A DNA stretch of 64,000 nucleotides from Azonexaceae bacterium. Lineage in GTDB: Bacteria > Pseudomonadota > Gammaproteobacteria > Burkholderiales > Rhodocyclaceae. The stretch is from assembly GCA_009469675.1 (NCBI GenBank), contig SSSZ01000061.1:62001-126000 (forward strand), read 5' to 3'. Positions 1-8,359 of this stretch are shown here, piece after piece. The position numbers were made by a program, and so were the translations under genes. The notes under the pieces are model-generated. The model saw only the letters and a program-made list of their open reading frames with translations, had not been told where the DNA came from and did no database searches. Every line of letters starts with the position of its first letter. Position 1 is the first letter of the stretch.

Positions 1-95
1 GCCAGAACCAAGAGGCCCGGCCCGATGGCCCCGCTCACCCGGCCCGCCACCTCGACCCGGGCCTCTTTGACCCGCTGCACCACGACTCTCACCAT
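1..95 (-). CDS. dtd: D-aminoacyl-tRNA deacylase Dtd, N-terminal fragment (cut by window edge)
   Basis: Reverse translation gives MVRVVVQRVKEARVEVAG followed by RVSGAIGPGLLVL, the typical opening of DTD proteins, which hydrolyse D-aminoacyl-tRNA in the cytoplasm. Only about 31 codons are inside the window, so the catalytic region is not seen. The ATG at 95 is followed directly by GTG; starting at that GTG would give MRVVVQRV, which matches the family's usual first residues better, so either start is possible. A non-coding stretch of about 240 bases separates it from the end of the next gene upstream on the same strand. Identity rests on a short segment but the pattern is distinctive. Confidence 0.75.
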   Translation of the reverse strand, partial: MVRVVVQRVKEARVEVAGRVSGAIGPGLLVL

Positions 96-336
96 TGATC
101 TCCCGTTGGCCGGCGCACCGGCGCCTTGCGCCCTTCGTCCAGGTCCGGCCGGGCCGGGGCGAAGGACAGAATGAGCCACCCTCCGCCACCGGCGACGGCC
201 CGCGATTCCCGCCGGGGCGCGGCCAGGGGGTTAGGACCGAACTCGATTCGGCGAGCCGCGGCGACGCTCTCGCTCGACCCCGCCAGCGACGATCCACAGG
301 CAGCCAGGCCCGCCTCGACCGGGAGCTGGGCCGGCC
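96..336. other. intergenic, nothing recognised
   Basis: GC-rich spacer between dtd and the sigma-54 regulator. Open frames here on either strand look like composition artefacts with low-complexity Arg/Pro/Ala content. I see no convincing promoter, hairpin with T-tract or RNA gene. Confidence 0.4.
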
Positions 337-1662
337 TCACCCGGCACCCCCGCGGTTCAGCCGCCGCTTGCGGTACAGGGTGCGCAGGCTGATGCCGAGG
401 CGCCCCGCCAACTCCGCCGGATCGCTCGCCCGGGTACCGGCCCAGTCGAGGTAGGCAGCCTCGACCTCGGCCAGGGGCCGCAATTCGGCGAGAACAAACC
501 CGGCGGCGGCCGGGCCTGCCGCCGGCCGGGCCGGGGTATCGGCCACCTCGGCCAGCAATTCGGCATCGAGGGTTTCGCCGTCGGCCATCAGCGTCGCCCG
601 TTCGATCAGGTTGCGCAGCTCCCGGATGTTGCCTGGATAGTGCCGTGCCGCCAGCCAGTCCAGGGCGGCTGGGGTGAAGCGGCGGCCGGGGCGGCGATCG
701 ACCCGCTCGAGGAGCGAGGCGGCGAGCAGGGGGATATCTTCGGGCCGCTCGTGCAGGGCCGGGCTGCGGATGGGAAAAACGTTAAGGCGGTAGTAGAGGT
801 CGCGGCGGAAGGTGCCGGCCCCCACCATCTCGCCGAGATCCCGGTGGGTGGCCGCAACGATGCGGAAATCGGCGGCCAGGGCCTCGAGTCCGCCGACCCG
901 GCGGTAGGTGCCGCTTTCCAGGAGGCGCAGGAGCTTGGCCTGGAGCGCCAGGGGCAATTCGCCGACCTCGTCGAGAAAGAGGGTGCCGCCGCTGGCCGCT
1001 TCGACAAGGCCTTGCTTGCGCGCCGCGGCGCCGGTGAAGGCGCCTTTTTCGTAGCCGAAGAGTTCGCTTTCGAAGAGCGTTTCGGTCAGCCCGACGCAAT
1101 CGACGGCGACGAAGGGGCCTTTCCCCCGCTCGCCGGCCTCATGCACCGCCCGGGCCACCAGTTCCTTGCCCGTCCCGGTCTCGCCGAGAAGAAGCACGGC
1201 GGCGTCCGAAGGAGCGACCCGCAGCACCCGTTCGAGCATGCGGCCGAAGGCCGGCGAACGCCCGACCAGGCCCTGGGCGGCGGGGCGGCTGCTGGCCTGG
1301 CGCACCAGCCGCATGGTTTCGACGAAATAGACGAGGCGCCCCGCCTCGTCGTGGATGGGCGTCGTTTCGACATCGACGTGTTCCTCGCCGCGGGGGGTGT
1401 GGTGCAGGTGCAGCACCCGCTGGGCCGTTCCGCTTTCACGGCTGGCCTTCAGGGGGCACGATTCGCCCGCCTGGTCGCAGGGCACCGAAAAATGGTGGGA
1501 AATCTCGTAGCAGGTGCGCCCCCGGATCGGCTGGCCGCCCCCGAAATCCCGGACATAGGCACGGTTGGCGCCGACGATGCGGTAGTCGGTGTCCATCACG
1601 ATGCGCGGCTCGGGCAGGCTGTCGAGAAAGGCGACGAGGTCGCCGAGGAGATGGGGGGTCAT
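337..1662 (-). CDS. fisR: FisR-like sigma-54-dependent activator with three-Cys PAS sensor
   Basis: The 441-residue protein starting MTPHLLGD has an N-terminal PAS-type sensor (about 10-120), a sigma-54 AAA+ domain with Walker A GETGTGKE, the GAFTGA loop that contacts RpoN, and [13 protein letters not shown], and a C-terminal Fis-type helix-turn-helix ending in [17 protein letters not shown]. The sensor has Cys51, Cys62 and Cys69. In FisR of Cupriavidus the sulfane-sulfur-sensing cysteines are C53, C64 and C71, the same 11 and 7 residue spacing. FisR activates persulfide dioxygenase and sulfide:quinone reductase genes; here a persulfide-dioxygenase-like gene is divergent next door with a sigma-54 promoter. 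The open frame extends further upstream, but the ATG at 1662 fits the family start. The specific function is inferred from the cysteines and context. Confidence 0.82.
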   Translation of the reverse strand: MTPHLLGDLVAFLDSLPEPRIVMDTDYRIVGANRAYVRDFGGGQPIRGRTCYEISHHFSVPCDQAGESCPLKASRESGTAQRVLHLHHTPRGEEHVDVETTPIHDEAGRLVYFVETMRLVRQASSRPAAQGLVGRSPAFGRMLERVLRVAPSDAAVLLLGETGTGKELVARAVHEAGERGKGPFVAVDCVGLTETLFESELFGYEKGAFTGAAARKQGLVEAASGGTLFLDEVGELPLALQAKLLRLLESGTYRRVGGLEALAADFRIVAATHRDLGEMVGAGTFRRDLYYRLNVFPIRSPALHERPEDIPLLAASLLERVDRRPGRRFTPAALDWLAARHYPGNIRELRNLIERATLMADGETLDAELLAEVADTPARPAAGPAAAGFVLAELRPLAEVEAAYLDWAGTRASDPAELAGRLGISLRTLYRKRRLNRGGAG

Positions 1663-1825
1663 GGAAAAAAGGCCACAGGCAACGCCAAGGCGCCGTGCGA
1701 GCCGGAAAAAGCCCAAGGCCGGCCGCCCCGTGCCGGCCCGGTGGGGCCGGGGGCGTACCACGAAAGGCCGGGCATCCCGCCCTTTCCGCTACCGCGCCGC
1801 CCTCGGCGGGCAGGTCGTCGATTCA

Positions 1826-1869
1826 TGCCAATTTTGACCCTCTCGCCACCAATTGCTGCCAATTATGAC
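1826..1869 (+). promoter_or_regulatory. candidate upstream activator sites (tandem repeat)
   Basis: TGCCAATTTTGAC (1826-1838) and TGCCAATTATGAC (1857-1869) match at 12 of 13 positions and lie 31 bases apart, close to three helical turns. They sit between the regulator start and the candidate -24/-12 element about 90 bases downstream, the expected place for enhancer sites of a sigma-54 activator. Binding by the adjacent regulator is inference. Confidence 0.5.
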
Positions 1870-1955
1870 ACAACCCCCGCCGCCTCTCCGAGCCATTCGC
1901 CTCGCCAGGCTCCGTAACCAACTGATTCCATTGACGACACCAAGGCTTAGGCGGG

Positions 1956-1971
1956 TGGCACGGGTCTTGAT
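1956..1971 (+). promoter_or_regulatory. candidate sigma-54 (-24/-12) promoter
   Basis: TGGCACGGGTCTTGAT fits TGGCACG-N4-TTGCW except that the -12 GC is GA. It points toward the persulfide-dioxygenase-like gene, leaving a leader of roughly 200 bases. The rest of the 1663-2182 gap shows nothing else I can name. Confidence 0.55.
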
Positions 1972-2182
1972 AGGTTAAGGGCGGAAACAGGCGGCCGAGC
2001 GCTCCGGCCGGCCGGGCAAATCCGCCATTCGCCCGGCCGGCCCTGCGTGCGGACCTTCCCGGCAAACAGGAGAAATCCCCCACAGAGTCTCCTGGTCGCG
2101 CTTTCCCCGCCGGCCCGCAGGCCGGCGTGCGACATCCGCCGGCGGACCGCAGGCCGTCGGTTTCCGCTTTACCCCCGCCGCC

Positions 2183-2950
2183 ATGACCGCCGTCCTGCCC
2201 CCCGCTCCCCTCGCCCGCCCCCCGGGTGCCCCGCCCCTCGTCCCCCACCTGCGCCAGTTCGCCGACCGGGCCAGCGGCGCCCTCTCCTACCTGGTGGCCT
2301 GCCCCCGGACCGGGCAGGCCCTGATGATCGATCCGGTTTTCGACGACGCCCTCCTCTACCTGGGCGTCGTCGAAGAAATGGGCTGGCGCCTTGCCTACAT
2401 CCTGGAAACCCATCTCCATTCCGACCGCCGCAGCGCCGCCGCCGTGGTGCAATCCGCCACCCGGGCCGTGGTCGGCGTCAGCCGGCAGTGCGGCCCTGCC
2501 CCCGGCGACCTCGTCCTTGAGGGGGGCAGCCTCCTCGCCCTCGGCGAACTGGTTCTGGAAATCCTTGCCACGCCCGGCCACACCGCGGGCTGCCTCAGCT
2601 TTCGCCTGGCCGACCGGCTGTTTACCGGCGACTGCCTGGGACTCGGCGACGGCGGCGGCACCGACGAGCCGGACAGCGACCCGGCCCGCCTGTTCGATTC
2701 GGTGCGCCGCCACTTCCTGCCCCTGGCTGACGAAATTCTGATCTACCCCGGCCGCCTCGCCGGCGAGCGGCGGATCGGCTGCATCGGCGAGGAGAGGGGC
2801 CGCAACCCCTTGTTCGCCGGCCAAAGCCGCGACGAATTCGTCTCCCGCCGCAATGCCGGCCGCCGCCCCCTGCCCGCCGAATCCGCCGCCGTCATCGCCG
2901 CCAACCGGCGCGGGCCGGGTGCCCCCGCTTCCCTCGCCAAAAGGATTTGA
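2183..2950 (+). CDS. MBL-fold hydrolase, persulfide dioxygenase (ETHE1)-like, degenerate site
   Basis: The 255-residue protein has an ETHE1-like layout: THLHSD (His77, His79, Asp81), ATPGHTAG (His133), FTGD (Asp150) and a C-terminal SIGEER-type region (CIGEERGRNPLF). Persulfide dioxygenases oxidise glutathione persulfide with a mononuclear iron held by two His and one Asp; the equivalents His77, His133 and Asp150 are present. Other family residues are changed: the His after Asp81 is Arg82, the Arg of the GRTDFQ loop is Gly (GGTDEP), and YPGHDY reads YPGRLA. It is divergent from a FisR-like activator and ends two bases before ccoG, so sulfane-sulfur oxidation is the best guess, with altered substrate or activity possible. 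Confidence 0.65.
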   Translation: MTAVLPPAPLARPPGAPPLVPHLRQFADRASGALSYLVACPRTGQALMIDPVFDDALLYLGVVEEMGWRLAYILETHLHSDRRSAAAVVQSATRAVVGVSRQCGPAPGDLVLEGGSLLALGELVLEILATPGHTAGCLSFRLADRLFTGDCLGLGDGGGTDEPDSDPARLFDSVRRHFLPLADEILIYPGRLAGERRIGCIGEERGRNPLFAGQSRDEFVSRRNAGRRPLPAESAAVIAANRRGPGAPASLAKRI

Positions 2951-2952
2951 CC

Positions 2953-4368
2953 GTGACCGACTCCCCTCCAGGCCGCCTCGCCGCTCCCGCCCCCATCACC
3001 GTTTCGCTCTACGAAAAACACAGGAAAATCTACGCCAAGGCGGTGCGGGGACGCTTCGACAACGGGCGCATCGCCCTGGTGCTGCTCACCCAGGCCATGT
3101 TCTACGGCGGCATCTGGCTTCAATGGAACGGCCGCCAGGCCCTGCTGCTTCACTTGGTGGAGCGCAAGTTCTACCTCTTCGGCCTCGTCCTCTGGCCCCA
3201 GGACGTCATCTACCTGGCGGTGCTGCTCATCATTTCGGCCTACGGGCTTTTTCTCGTCACCGCCATCGCCGGCCGGCTGTTCTGCGGCTACGCCTGCCCC
3301 CAGACGGTCTACACCGAACTCTTCATGTGGATCGAGAACGCCATCGAAGGCGACCGCAACGCCCGCCTGAAACTCGACAAGGCGCCGCTCTCCGCCGGCA
3401 AGATGACGCGCAAGGCAGCCAAACACGGGCTCTGGATCGCCCTAGCGCTGTGGACGGGCTTCACCCTGGTGGCCTACTTCACCCCCGTCAAGGAGTTGAC
3501 CGCCGCCTTCACCAGTTGGTCCCTCGGCCCTTGGGAAACCTTCTGGATCTTCTTCTACGCCGGCTTCACCTACCTCATGGCCGGCTTCATGCGGGAGCAG
3601 GTCTGCAAGTACATGTGCCCCTACGCCCGCTTCCAGAGCGTCATGTTCGACCCCGACACGCTGATCGTCAGCTACGACCCGGAACGGGGCGAACCCCGCG
3701 GCCCCCGCCGCAAGGACGCCGACCCGGCCGCCCCCCGGGCCGGCGACTGCATCGATTGCGGCGTCTGCGTCCAGGTCTGCCCCACCGGCATCGACATCCG
3801 CAACGGCCTGCAATACGAATGCATCGGCTGCGCCGCCTGCATCGATGCCTGCGACCCCATCATGGACAAGGTGGGCGCCCCCCGGGGCCTCATCCGCTAC
3901 TCGACCGAAAACGCCCTGGCCCGGCACCTCGGCAAAAAGGAAATCGTCGCCCACATCCTGCGCCCGCGCATCGCGCTCTATACAGCCATCCTGATCGTCG
4001 TCGCCGGCGTCGCCGGCTGGTTCCTGGCCCATCGCCCGCCGCTCAAGGTGGACGTCATCCGCGACCGCAGCGCCCTGGCCCGGGAAGCCGACGACGGTAG
4101 CATCGAGAACGTCTTTGCCCTGCACTTCATGAACACCGAGGAGCGCCCCCGACGCTATCGCATCGCCGTCACCGGACTGCCCGGCATCGGCCTGGCCGGC
4201 AAAACCGAGGTCGAGGTACCACCCACCGGCACCCTCGCCGTCATGACCACGGTGCGGGCACCGGCCGACGCCGGCAAGTCCGGCGCCCACCCCATCCGCT
4301 TCGAAATCCGCGCCGCCGACCACGACGAGACCCATCTTTCGGAAAAGGCTTCGTTCATGCTGCCCTGA
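2953..4368 (+). CDS. ccoG: cytochrome c oxidase accessory protein CcoG (FixG/RdxA)
   Basis: The protein (471 residues) has N-terminal membrane segments, the conserved FCGYACPQTVYTE and CKYMCPYARFQS cysteine motifs, two ferredoxin-type 4Fe-4S clusters (CIDCGVCVQVCPTGID and CIGCAACIDACD), another membrane segment (LYTAILIVVAGVAGWFL) and a C-terminal Ig-like FixG domain. CcoG helps reduce and deliver copper for assembly of cbb3 oxidase. GTG at 2953 has AAAAGGAT about seven bases upstream; a TTG at 2947 overlaps the preceding stop and is less likely. No cco oxidase genes are in the window, so coupling to a persulfide-dioxygenase-like gene is the notable context. Confidence 0.9.
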   Translation: MTDSPPGRLAAPAPITVSLYEKHRKIYAKAVRGRFDNGRIALVLLTQAMFYGGIWLQWNGRQALLLHLVERKFYLFGLVLWPQDVIYLAVLLIISAYGLFLVTAIAGRLFCGYACPQTVYTELFMWIENAIEGDRNARLKLDKAPLSAGKMTRKAAKHGLWIALALWTGFTLVAYFTPVKELTAAFTSWSLGPWETFWIFFYAGFTYLMAGFMREQVCKYMCPYARFQSVMFDPDTLIVSYDPERGEPRGPRRKDADPAAPRAGDCIDCGVCVQVCPTGIDIRNGLQYECIGCAACIDACDPIMDKVGAPRGLIRYSTENALARHLGKKEIVAHILRPRIALYTAILIVVAGVAGWFLAHRPPLKVDVIRDRSALAREADDGSIENVFALHFMNTEERPRRYRIAVTGLPGIGLAGKTEVEVPPTGTLAVMTTVRAPADAGKSGAHPIRFEIRAADHDETHLSEKASFMLP

Positions 4369-4383
4369 GGAACCGCTCGGCTT

Positions 4384-4433
4384 TTGCGGCGAATCCGGCC
4401 GGCTTCGGTACAATCGAAGCCTTAACCGAAGCC
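4384..4433 (+). promoter_or_regulatory. candidate promoter with overlapping inverted repeats upstream of the cation exporter
   Basis: TTGCGG (4384-4389) and TACAAT (4409-4414), 19 bases apart, could be a weak sigma-70 promoter. GGCTTCGGT (4401-4409) can pair with CGAAGCC (4415-4421) or fully with ACCGAAGCC (4425-4433), giving mutually exclusive hairpins just before the ATG at 4438. This could be a repressor operator or a translational switch; no regulator gene lies next to it. Confidence 0.35.
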
Positions 4434-4437
4434 CGCC

Positions 4438-5382
4438 ATGTCCGCCCCCGCCACCTGCCATAGCCCCCTGCCTGCCGGCGGCTCTCCCGCCGGCGAAAGC
4501 CGTACCCGCCGCGTCGCCCTGCTCACCGCCGCGACCATGGTCCTCGAAGTCGCCGTCGGCTGGATTTCCGGCTCCATGGCGCTGCTCGCCGACGGCTGGC
4601 ACATGGGTTCCCATGTTCTCGCCCTCGGGCTGGCCTGGGGCGCCTACGTCCTGGCCCGGCGCCACGCCGGCGACGGGCGTTTCGCCTTCGGCACCTGGAA
4701 AATCGAGGTGCTGGCAGGCTACACCAGCGCCCTCCTGCTTTTCGGCATCGCCCTGGCGATGGCCGGCGAATCGCTGCAACGGCTCTGGGCGCCGGTCGGC
4801 ATCGCCTACGACGAGGCCCTGCCGGTGGCCGTCCTGGGCCTGGCGGTCAACCTGCTGTCGGCCTTCTGGCTCCACCCCCCCGGGGTGCACGCCCACGACC
4901 ACGCCGAGGCGCACCCCCACGACCACCCCCACGGCGAGGCCCACCACCACCCCGACCTCAACCTCAAGGCGGCCTACCTGCACGTCCTGGCCGACGCCGC
5001 CACCTCGGTGTGCGCCATCGTGGCGCTGCTCGCCGGCAAGTTCTGGGGCCTGGCCTGGATGGATCCCGCCATCGGCTTGGCCGGCGCCGCCCTGGTCGGC
5101 GTCTGGGCGGTCGGCCTGTTGCGGGAGACGGGCGCCGCCCTTCTCGACACGGCGCCCCGCCCCCATCTCGTCGAAGCGGTGAATAGCGCCGTGCGCCGGG
5201 CCGCCCCCGGGGCCACCGTCGCCGATCTGCATTTGTGGCGGGTGGGCACCACCCGCCACGCCTGCATCGTCGCCCTGACCGGCGCCTCGGACCAGGAGGC
5301 CGACGCGGTGCGGGGCGCCCTGGCGGCGGTGGAGGAAATCACCCACCTCACCGTCGAGATCGCCCCCCGCCGGGGAAAATAA
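4438..5382 (+). CDS. dmeF: CDF-family divalent metal efflux transporter, DmeF-like
   Basis: The 314-residue inner-membrane protein shows the cation diffusion facilitator pattern: MALLADGWHMGSH in an early membrane helix, a RFAFGTWKIE segment, and a long His/Asp-rich cytoplasmic loop (around residues 143-165) rich in HAHDH and HPHDH clusters before the fifth helix with HVLADAATS. DmeF proteins export Co(II)/Ni(II) using proton antiport. The HxxxD-type sites of both halves are visible. Zinc as substrate cannot be excluded. It stands alone between ccoG and pit, with its own candidate promoter carrying inverted repeats, which suggests metal-dependent control. Confidence 0.8.
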   Translation: MSAPATCHSPLPAGGSPAGESRTRRVALLTAATMVLEVAVGWISGSMALLADGWHMGSHVLALGLAWGAYVLARRHAGDGRFAFGTWKIEVLAGYTSALLLFGIALAMAGESLQRLWAPVGIAYDEALPVAVLGLAVNLLSAFWLHPPGVHAHDHAEAHPHDHPHGEAHHHPDLNLKAAYLHVLADAATSVCAIVALLAGKFWGLAWMDPAIGLAGAALVGVWAVGLLRETGAALLDTAPRPHLVEAVNSAVRRAAPGATVADLHLWRVGTTRHACIVALTGASDQEADAVRGALAAVEEITHLTVEIAPRRGK

Positions 5383-5476
5383 GCGGCCGCCCATATTCCC
5401 CTCCGGGGGGCCGTGCCATAATTCACCAAGGCATCAGACAAGAACAACCCGCCCCTCGGGCCGCCCGGAGATTTCC

Positions 5477-6517
5477 TTGGACACCCTCGTCCTGCTCGCC
5501 ACGGCAACCGTCGTCGTCGTCCTTCTCTTCGACTACACCAACGGCTTCCACGACGCCGCCAACATCGTCGCCACGGTGATCGCCTCCCGCGCCATGACTC
5601 CGGCCCAGGCCGTGGTGGTGGTGGGCATCTTCGAGTTTCTTGGGCCGCTGCTCGGAGGTACGGCGGTGGCCAACACCATCGGCAAGTTCGTCGTCCTCGA
5701 CGGCGTGGCGCCGGTGCTTTCCCTTTCCATCCTGCTCTGCGGCCTCCTCGGCGCCATCGTCTGGAACCTCGGCACCTGGTATTTTGGCATTCCCTCGTCG
5801 TCGTCCCACGCCCTGGTGGGCGGCCTCGTCGGGGCGGTGGTCGTCTCGGTGGGCGGCGACCACGTGGCCTGGGGCTTCGCCGAACTGGCCGATGGCCAGG
5901 TCACCGGCATCGTCAAGGTTCTGGCGGCCCTGGTGCTCTCGCCCCTGATTGGCTTCTGGGCCGGCTTCCTGATCTTTGGCCTGCTCCGCGGCCTGCTGCT
6001 CGCCGCCCGCCCCGCCGCCAATTCCGGGCTACGCGCCGCCCAGTTCGTGACCGCCGCCGGCCTGGCCTTTTCCCACGGCGCCAACGACGCCCAGAAGAGC
6101 ATGGGCATCCTCACCCTGGTTCTCCTGCTCGGCGGCTTCATCCCGCGCTTCGAAGTGCCCTTGTGGGTGATGGTGGCCTGCGCCGCGGCCATGACCCTGG
6201 GCATCCTTTCCGGCGGCTGGCGCATCGTCCGCACCCTGGGTTTCGCCATCTACCGGGTGCGCCCCATCCACGCCCTGGGATCGCAGCTCACCGCCGCCGC
6301 CGTCATCCTCGGCGCCTCGGCCGGCGGGGCGCCGGTATCGACCACCCACGTCGTCGCCACCTCGATCATGGGTATCGGCGCCTCCGAGCGCCCCCGTGCC
6401 GTACGCTGGGCCAAGGCCAAGGACATCGCCACCACCTGGGTGGTCACCATCCCCGGCGCCGCCCTGGTCGCCATCCAGTTTTACGCCTTGCTCAACCTTT
6501 TCCTGGGTCACGCCTGA
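5477..6517 (+). CDS. pit: low-affinity inorganic phosphate transporter (Pit family)
   Basis: A 346-residue polytopic membrane protein with the duplicated Pit signature: DYTNGFHDAANIVATVIA near the N-terminus and SHGANDAQKSMG in the second half, plus SSSSHALVGG and VSTTHVVATSIMGIG. These transporters move metal-phosphate with protons. The start is TTG at 5477, with GGAG (5467-5470) six bases upstream; no in-frame ATG sits before the first conserved helix. A DUF47 protein begins ten bases after its stop, the usual Pit accessory pairing. Confidence 0.92.
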   Translation: MDTLVLLATATVVVVLLFDYTNGFHDAANIVATVIASRAMTPAQAVVVVGIFEFLGPLLGGTAVANTIGKFVVLDGVAPVLSLSILLCGLLGAIVWNLGTWYFGIPSSSSHALVGGLVGAVVVSVGGDHVAWGFAELADGQVTGIVKVLAALVLSPLIGFWAGFLIFGLLRGLLLAARPAANSGLRAAQFVTAAGLAFSHGANDAQKSMGILTLVLLLGGFIPRFEVPLWVMVACAAAMTLGILSGGWRIVRTLGFAIYRVRPIHALGSQLTAAAVILGASAGGAPVSTTHVVATSIMGIGASERPRAVRWAKAKDIATTWVVTIPGAALVAIQFYALLNLFLGHA

Positions 6518-6527
6518 GGAGTCCGTC

Positions 6528-7181
6528 ATGAGCGAAACCGCTGCCCCGCCCGCCCCCTCGATCTTCCGCCGCCTGCTGGAGCGTGTTTTCCCCCGGTCGG
6601 TGGATTTCTTTGCCCTCCTCGTCGAGCAGTGCGAACAGGTGGCCCACACCGCCGGTCTGCAGGTCGAGTTCATGGAAACCGGCGACCCCGCCACCGGCCA
6701 GCTCATCCGCCAGGACGAACACGACGCCGACCGCATCAAGATCCGCAACCTGCACACCCTGAACGAGGCCTTCGCCACCCCCATCGACCGGGAGGACATC
6801 TACCGCGCCATCGTCGATCTCGACGAAATCGTCAATTACTGCAAGACGACGGTGAGCGAAATGGACGTCCTCGGGCTTTCCCCCGACAAGCACTGCCTGG
6901 AAATGGCCATGCACATCAAGCTCGGCACCGACGCCCTGGCCGCCGGCTACGCCAAGCTCGGCAGCCGCCCCCGGGAGGCCGCCGCCGACGCCGACGCCGC
7001 CAGGAAGGCCGAACGGCGCGTCGAAAAGGCCTACCGCCGGGCCATCGCCGGCCTCTTCCAGGGCGACGACTACATCCACATGTTCAAGCGCCGGGAAATC
7101 TACCGCCACCTCTCCAACGCCGCCGACCGCATGGCCAATTGCGCCAATACGCTGCACGACATCGTGGTCAAGATGTGCTGA
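6528..7181 (+). CDS. DUF47 (PhoU-like) phosphate transport accessory protein
   Basis: The 217-residue all-helical cytoplasmic protein starts MSETAAPPAPSIFRRLLERVFPRS and contains family segments such as DEHDADRIKIRNLHTLNEAFATPIDREDIYR and the C-terminal YIHMFKRREIYRHLSNAADRMANCANTLHDIVVK, split here only for description. DUF47 proteins resemble PhoU and are found next to Pit transporters, where they are thought to modulate phosphate uptake. It is in one operon with pit (ten-base gap) and its stop overlaps the start of the next gene. Confidence 0.88.
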   Translation: MSETAAPPAPSIFRRLLERVFPRSVDFFALLVEQCEQVAHTAGLQVEFMETGDPATGQLIRQDEHDADRIKIRNLHTLNEAFATPIDREDIYRAIVDLDEIVNYCKTTVSEMDVLGLSPDKHCLEMAMHIKLGTDALAAGYAKLGSRPREAAADADAARKAERRVEKAYRRAIAGLFQGDDYIHMFKRREIYRHLSNAADRMANCANTLHDIVVKMC

Positions 7182-7771
7182 CCCCGCCGCCCGCCGCCAC
7201 CTTCGGCCAGCGCCTCGCCCGGGCCTGCCTCCAGGGGCTGGGCTGGCAACTCGTCTGCCCGGCGCGGCTGCCGGCCAAGGCGGTGATCGTCGCCTACCCC
7301 CACACCTCGAACTGGGATTTCCTCTTCGGCATGCTCGGCAAGTTCGCCCTCGGCCTCGATGTCCGCTGGGTCGGCAAAGACAGCCTCTTCTGCTGGCCCG
7401 TCGCCGGGCTTCTCAAGGCCTGGGGCGGCATCCCGGTAAACCGCCGGCAGCCCGAAGGTTTCGTCGACCAGATGGCGGCCCGCTTCGCCGACAGCCCGGC
7501 CCTCTACCTCGCCATTGCGCCGGAAGGCACCCGCAGCCTCACCCCCGGCTGGAAAACGGGCTTCTACCGCATCGCCCGGGGGGCCGGCGTCCCCCTCGTC
7601 CTGGCCGCCATCGACTACGGGCGGCGCCAGGTCGGCCTGATCGACAGCCTCGACCTGAGCGGCGACGCCGAAGCCGACCTCGCCGCCATCGCGCAACGCT
7701 ACGCCGGCCGCCGGGGGCTGCACCGGGAACGGGCGGCGCCGGTGCGCTTTTTGAATTCCCCTGAGCCTTAA
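7175..7771 (+). CDS. lysophospholipid acyltransferase family protein (PlsC-like)
   Basis: The 198-residue protein has the acyltransferase block I HTSNWD (H-x4-D) and block III APEGTRS, with an amphipathic N-terminal stretch for membrane association. Such enzymes transfer acyl chains to lysophosphatidic acid or related acceptors. The start chosen is GTG at 7175, overlapping the DUF47 stop (ATGTGCTGA), giving close coupling; the same frame is open far upstream but that part is antisense-like noise. It is shorter than true PlsC (about 240 residues) and belongs to the short HTSNWD subgroup, so the exact acceptor is unknown. Confidence 0.75.
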   Translation: MLTPPPAATFGQRLARACLQGLGWQLVCPARLPAKAVIVAYPHTSNWDFLFGMLGKFALGLDVRWVGKDSLFCWPVAGLLKAWGGIPVNRRQPEGFVDQMAARFADSPALYLAIAPEGTRSLTPGWKTGFYRIARGAGVPLVLAAIDYGRRQVGLIDSLDLSGDAEADLAAIAQRYAGRRGLHRERAAPVRFLNSPEP

Positions 7772-7815
7772 GCGCCACAATATCCTGTGCAAGATATGGG
7801 GCGCCAGATCTCAAA

Positions 7816-8199
7816 TTACTGACTCTTGCCTTTCCCTGTTAAGAAAACAGCGGCCAAACCACCAACACCGACACTTGCGATAATTCCCCCTGCTGTTTCG
7901 GCCCCACTGACAGCAGCATACACCCCACCGACAATGGCAGAGACACCTATAGTAAGGGCAAATATTTGCCCAAGAATGCGCTCAACGAATATAAATGTAT
8001 TTATTCGCTTGTCCTCGAGACGACGAGTGTCAGCCTCACGCTCCGTTTGGGCAACAACCCAATCAACTAAATCCGGGCGGAATCCATGGAGTTTTTCTAG
8101 GTGTGGAACTGGTATTAAGGGGGCATCGGAATGGCTGTCCTGAACAACCAACTCACCGTCACCGCGTTTGAGCTTTGCTGTCGTTTGCCTGCTGCCCAT
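7816..8199 (-). CDS. DUF2335-like small membrane protein
   Basis: The 127-residue protein has a charged N-terminus, then PHLEKLHGFRPDLVDWVVAQ and TEREADTRRLEDKRI, matching the DUF2335 pattern, followed by two hydrophobic segments (IFALTIGVSAIVGGVYAAV and AGGIIASVGVGGLAAVFL). Function of the family is unknown. Its first 41 bases overlap the small gene upstream, suggesting translational coupling. Base composition here is visibly richer in A and T than the flanking genes, a sign of acquired DNA. Confidence 0.7.
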   Translation of the reverse strand: MGSRQTTAKLKRGDGELVVQDSHSDAPLIPVPHLEKLHGFRPDLVDWVVAQTEREADTRRLEDKRINTFIFVERILGQIFALTIGVSAIVGGVYAAVSGAETAGGIIASVGVGGLAAVFLTGKGKSQ

Positions 8200-8359
8200 G
8201 CTTCTCCAACGCCTTTCTCATATCATCCCCAACCCTCCTCCAGTCGGATCGAAGGCTATTGGCATCATCCGAAAAGCCGCGTCGAACATAATGACCCACC
8301 GGCGCAATTTCCATTGCACTGCCAACGCCGCGAAGAAGGTTTCGAATAATTTTCCCCAT
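8159..8359 (-). CDS. small hypothetical protein upstream of the DUF2335 gene
   Basis: This 66-residue frame starts MGKIIRNLLRGVGSAMEIAP and ends in a charged helix (RRVGDDMRKALEKHGQQAND). I do not recognise a family. It is read in another frame across the start of the DUF2335 gene, and both lie in the same AT-richer patch, which makes a two-gene unit plausible. No signal peptide or membrane segment is evident. It could be a spurious frame. Confidence 0.45.
   Translation of the reverse strand: MGKIIRNLLRGVGSAMEIAPVGHYVRRGFSDDANSLRSDWRRVGDDMRKALEKHGQQANDSKAQTR

Noticed and set aside
3442..5394. A 650-codon minus-strand frame across ccoG and dmeF
   Set aside because: It spans two real plus-strand genes and their gap and shows only low-complexity Gly/Ala/Asp sequence.
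7772..7804. Inverted repeat GCGCC...ATATC / GATAT...GGCGC after the acyltransferase gene
   Set aside because: The stem is interrupted and neither strand has a T-tract after it, so I did not call a terminator.
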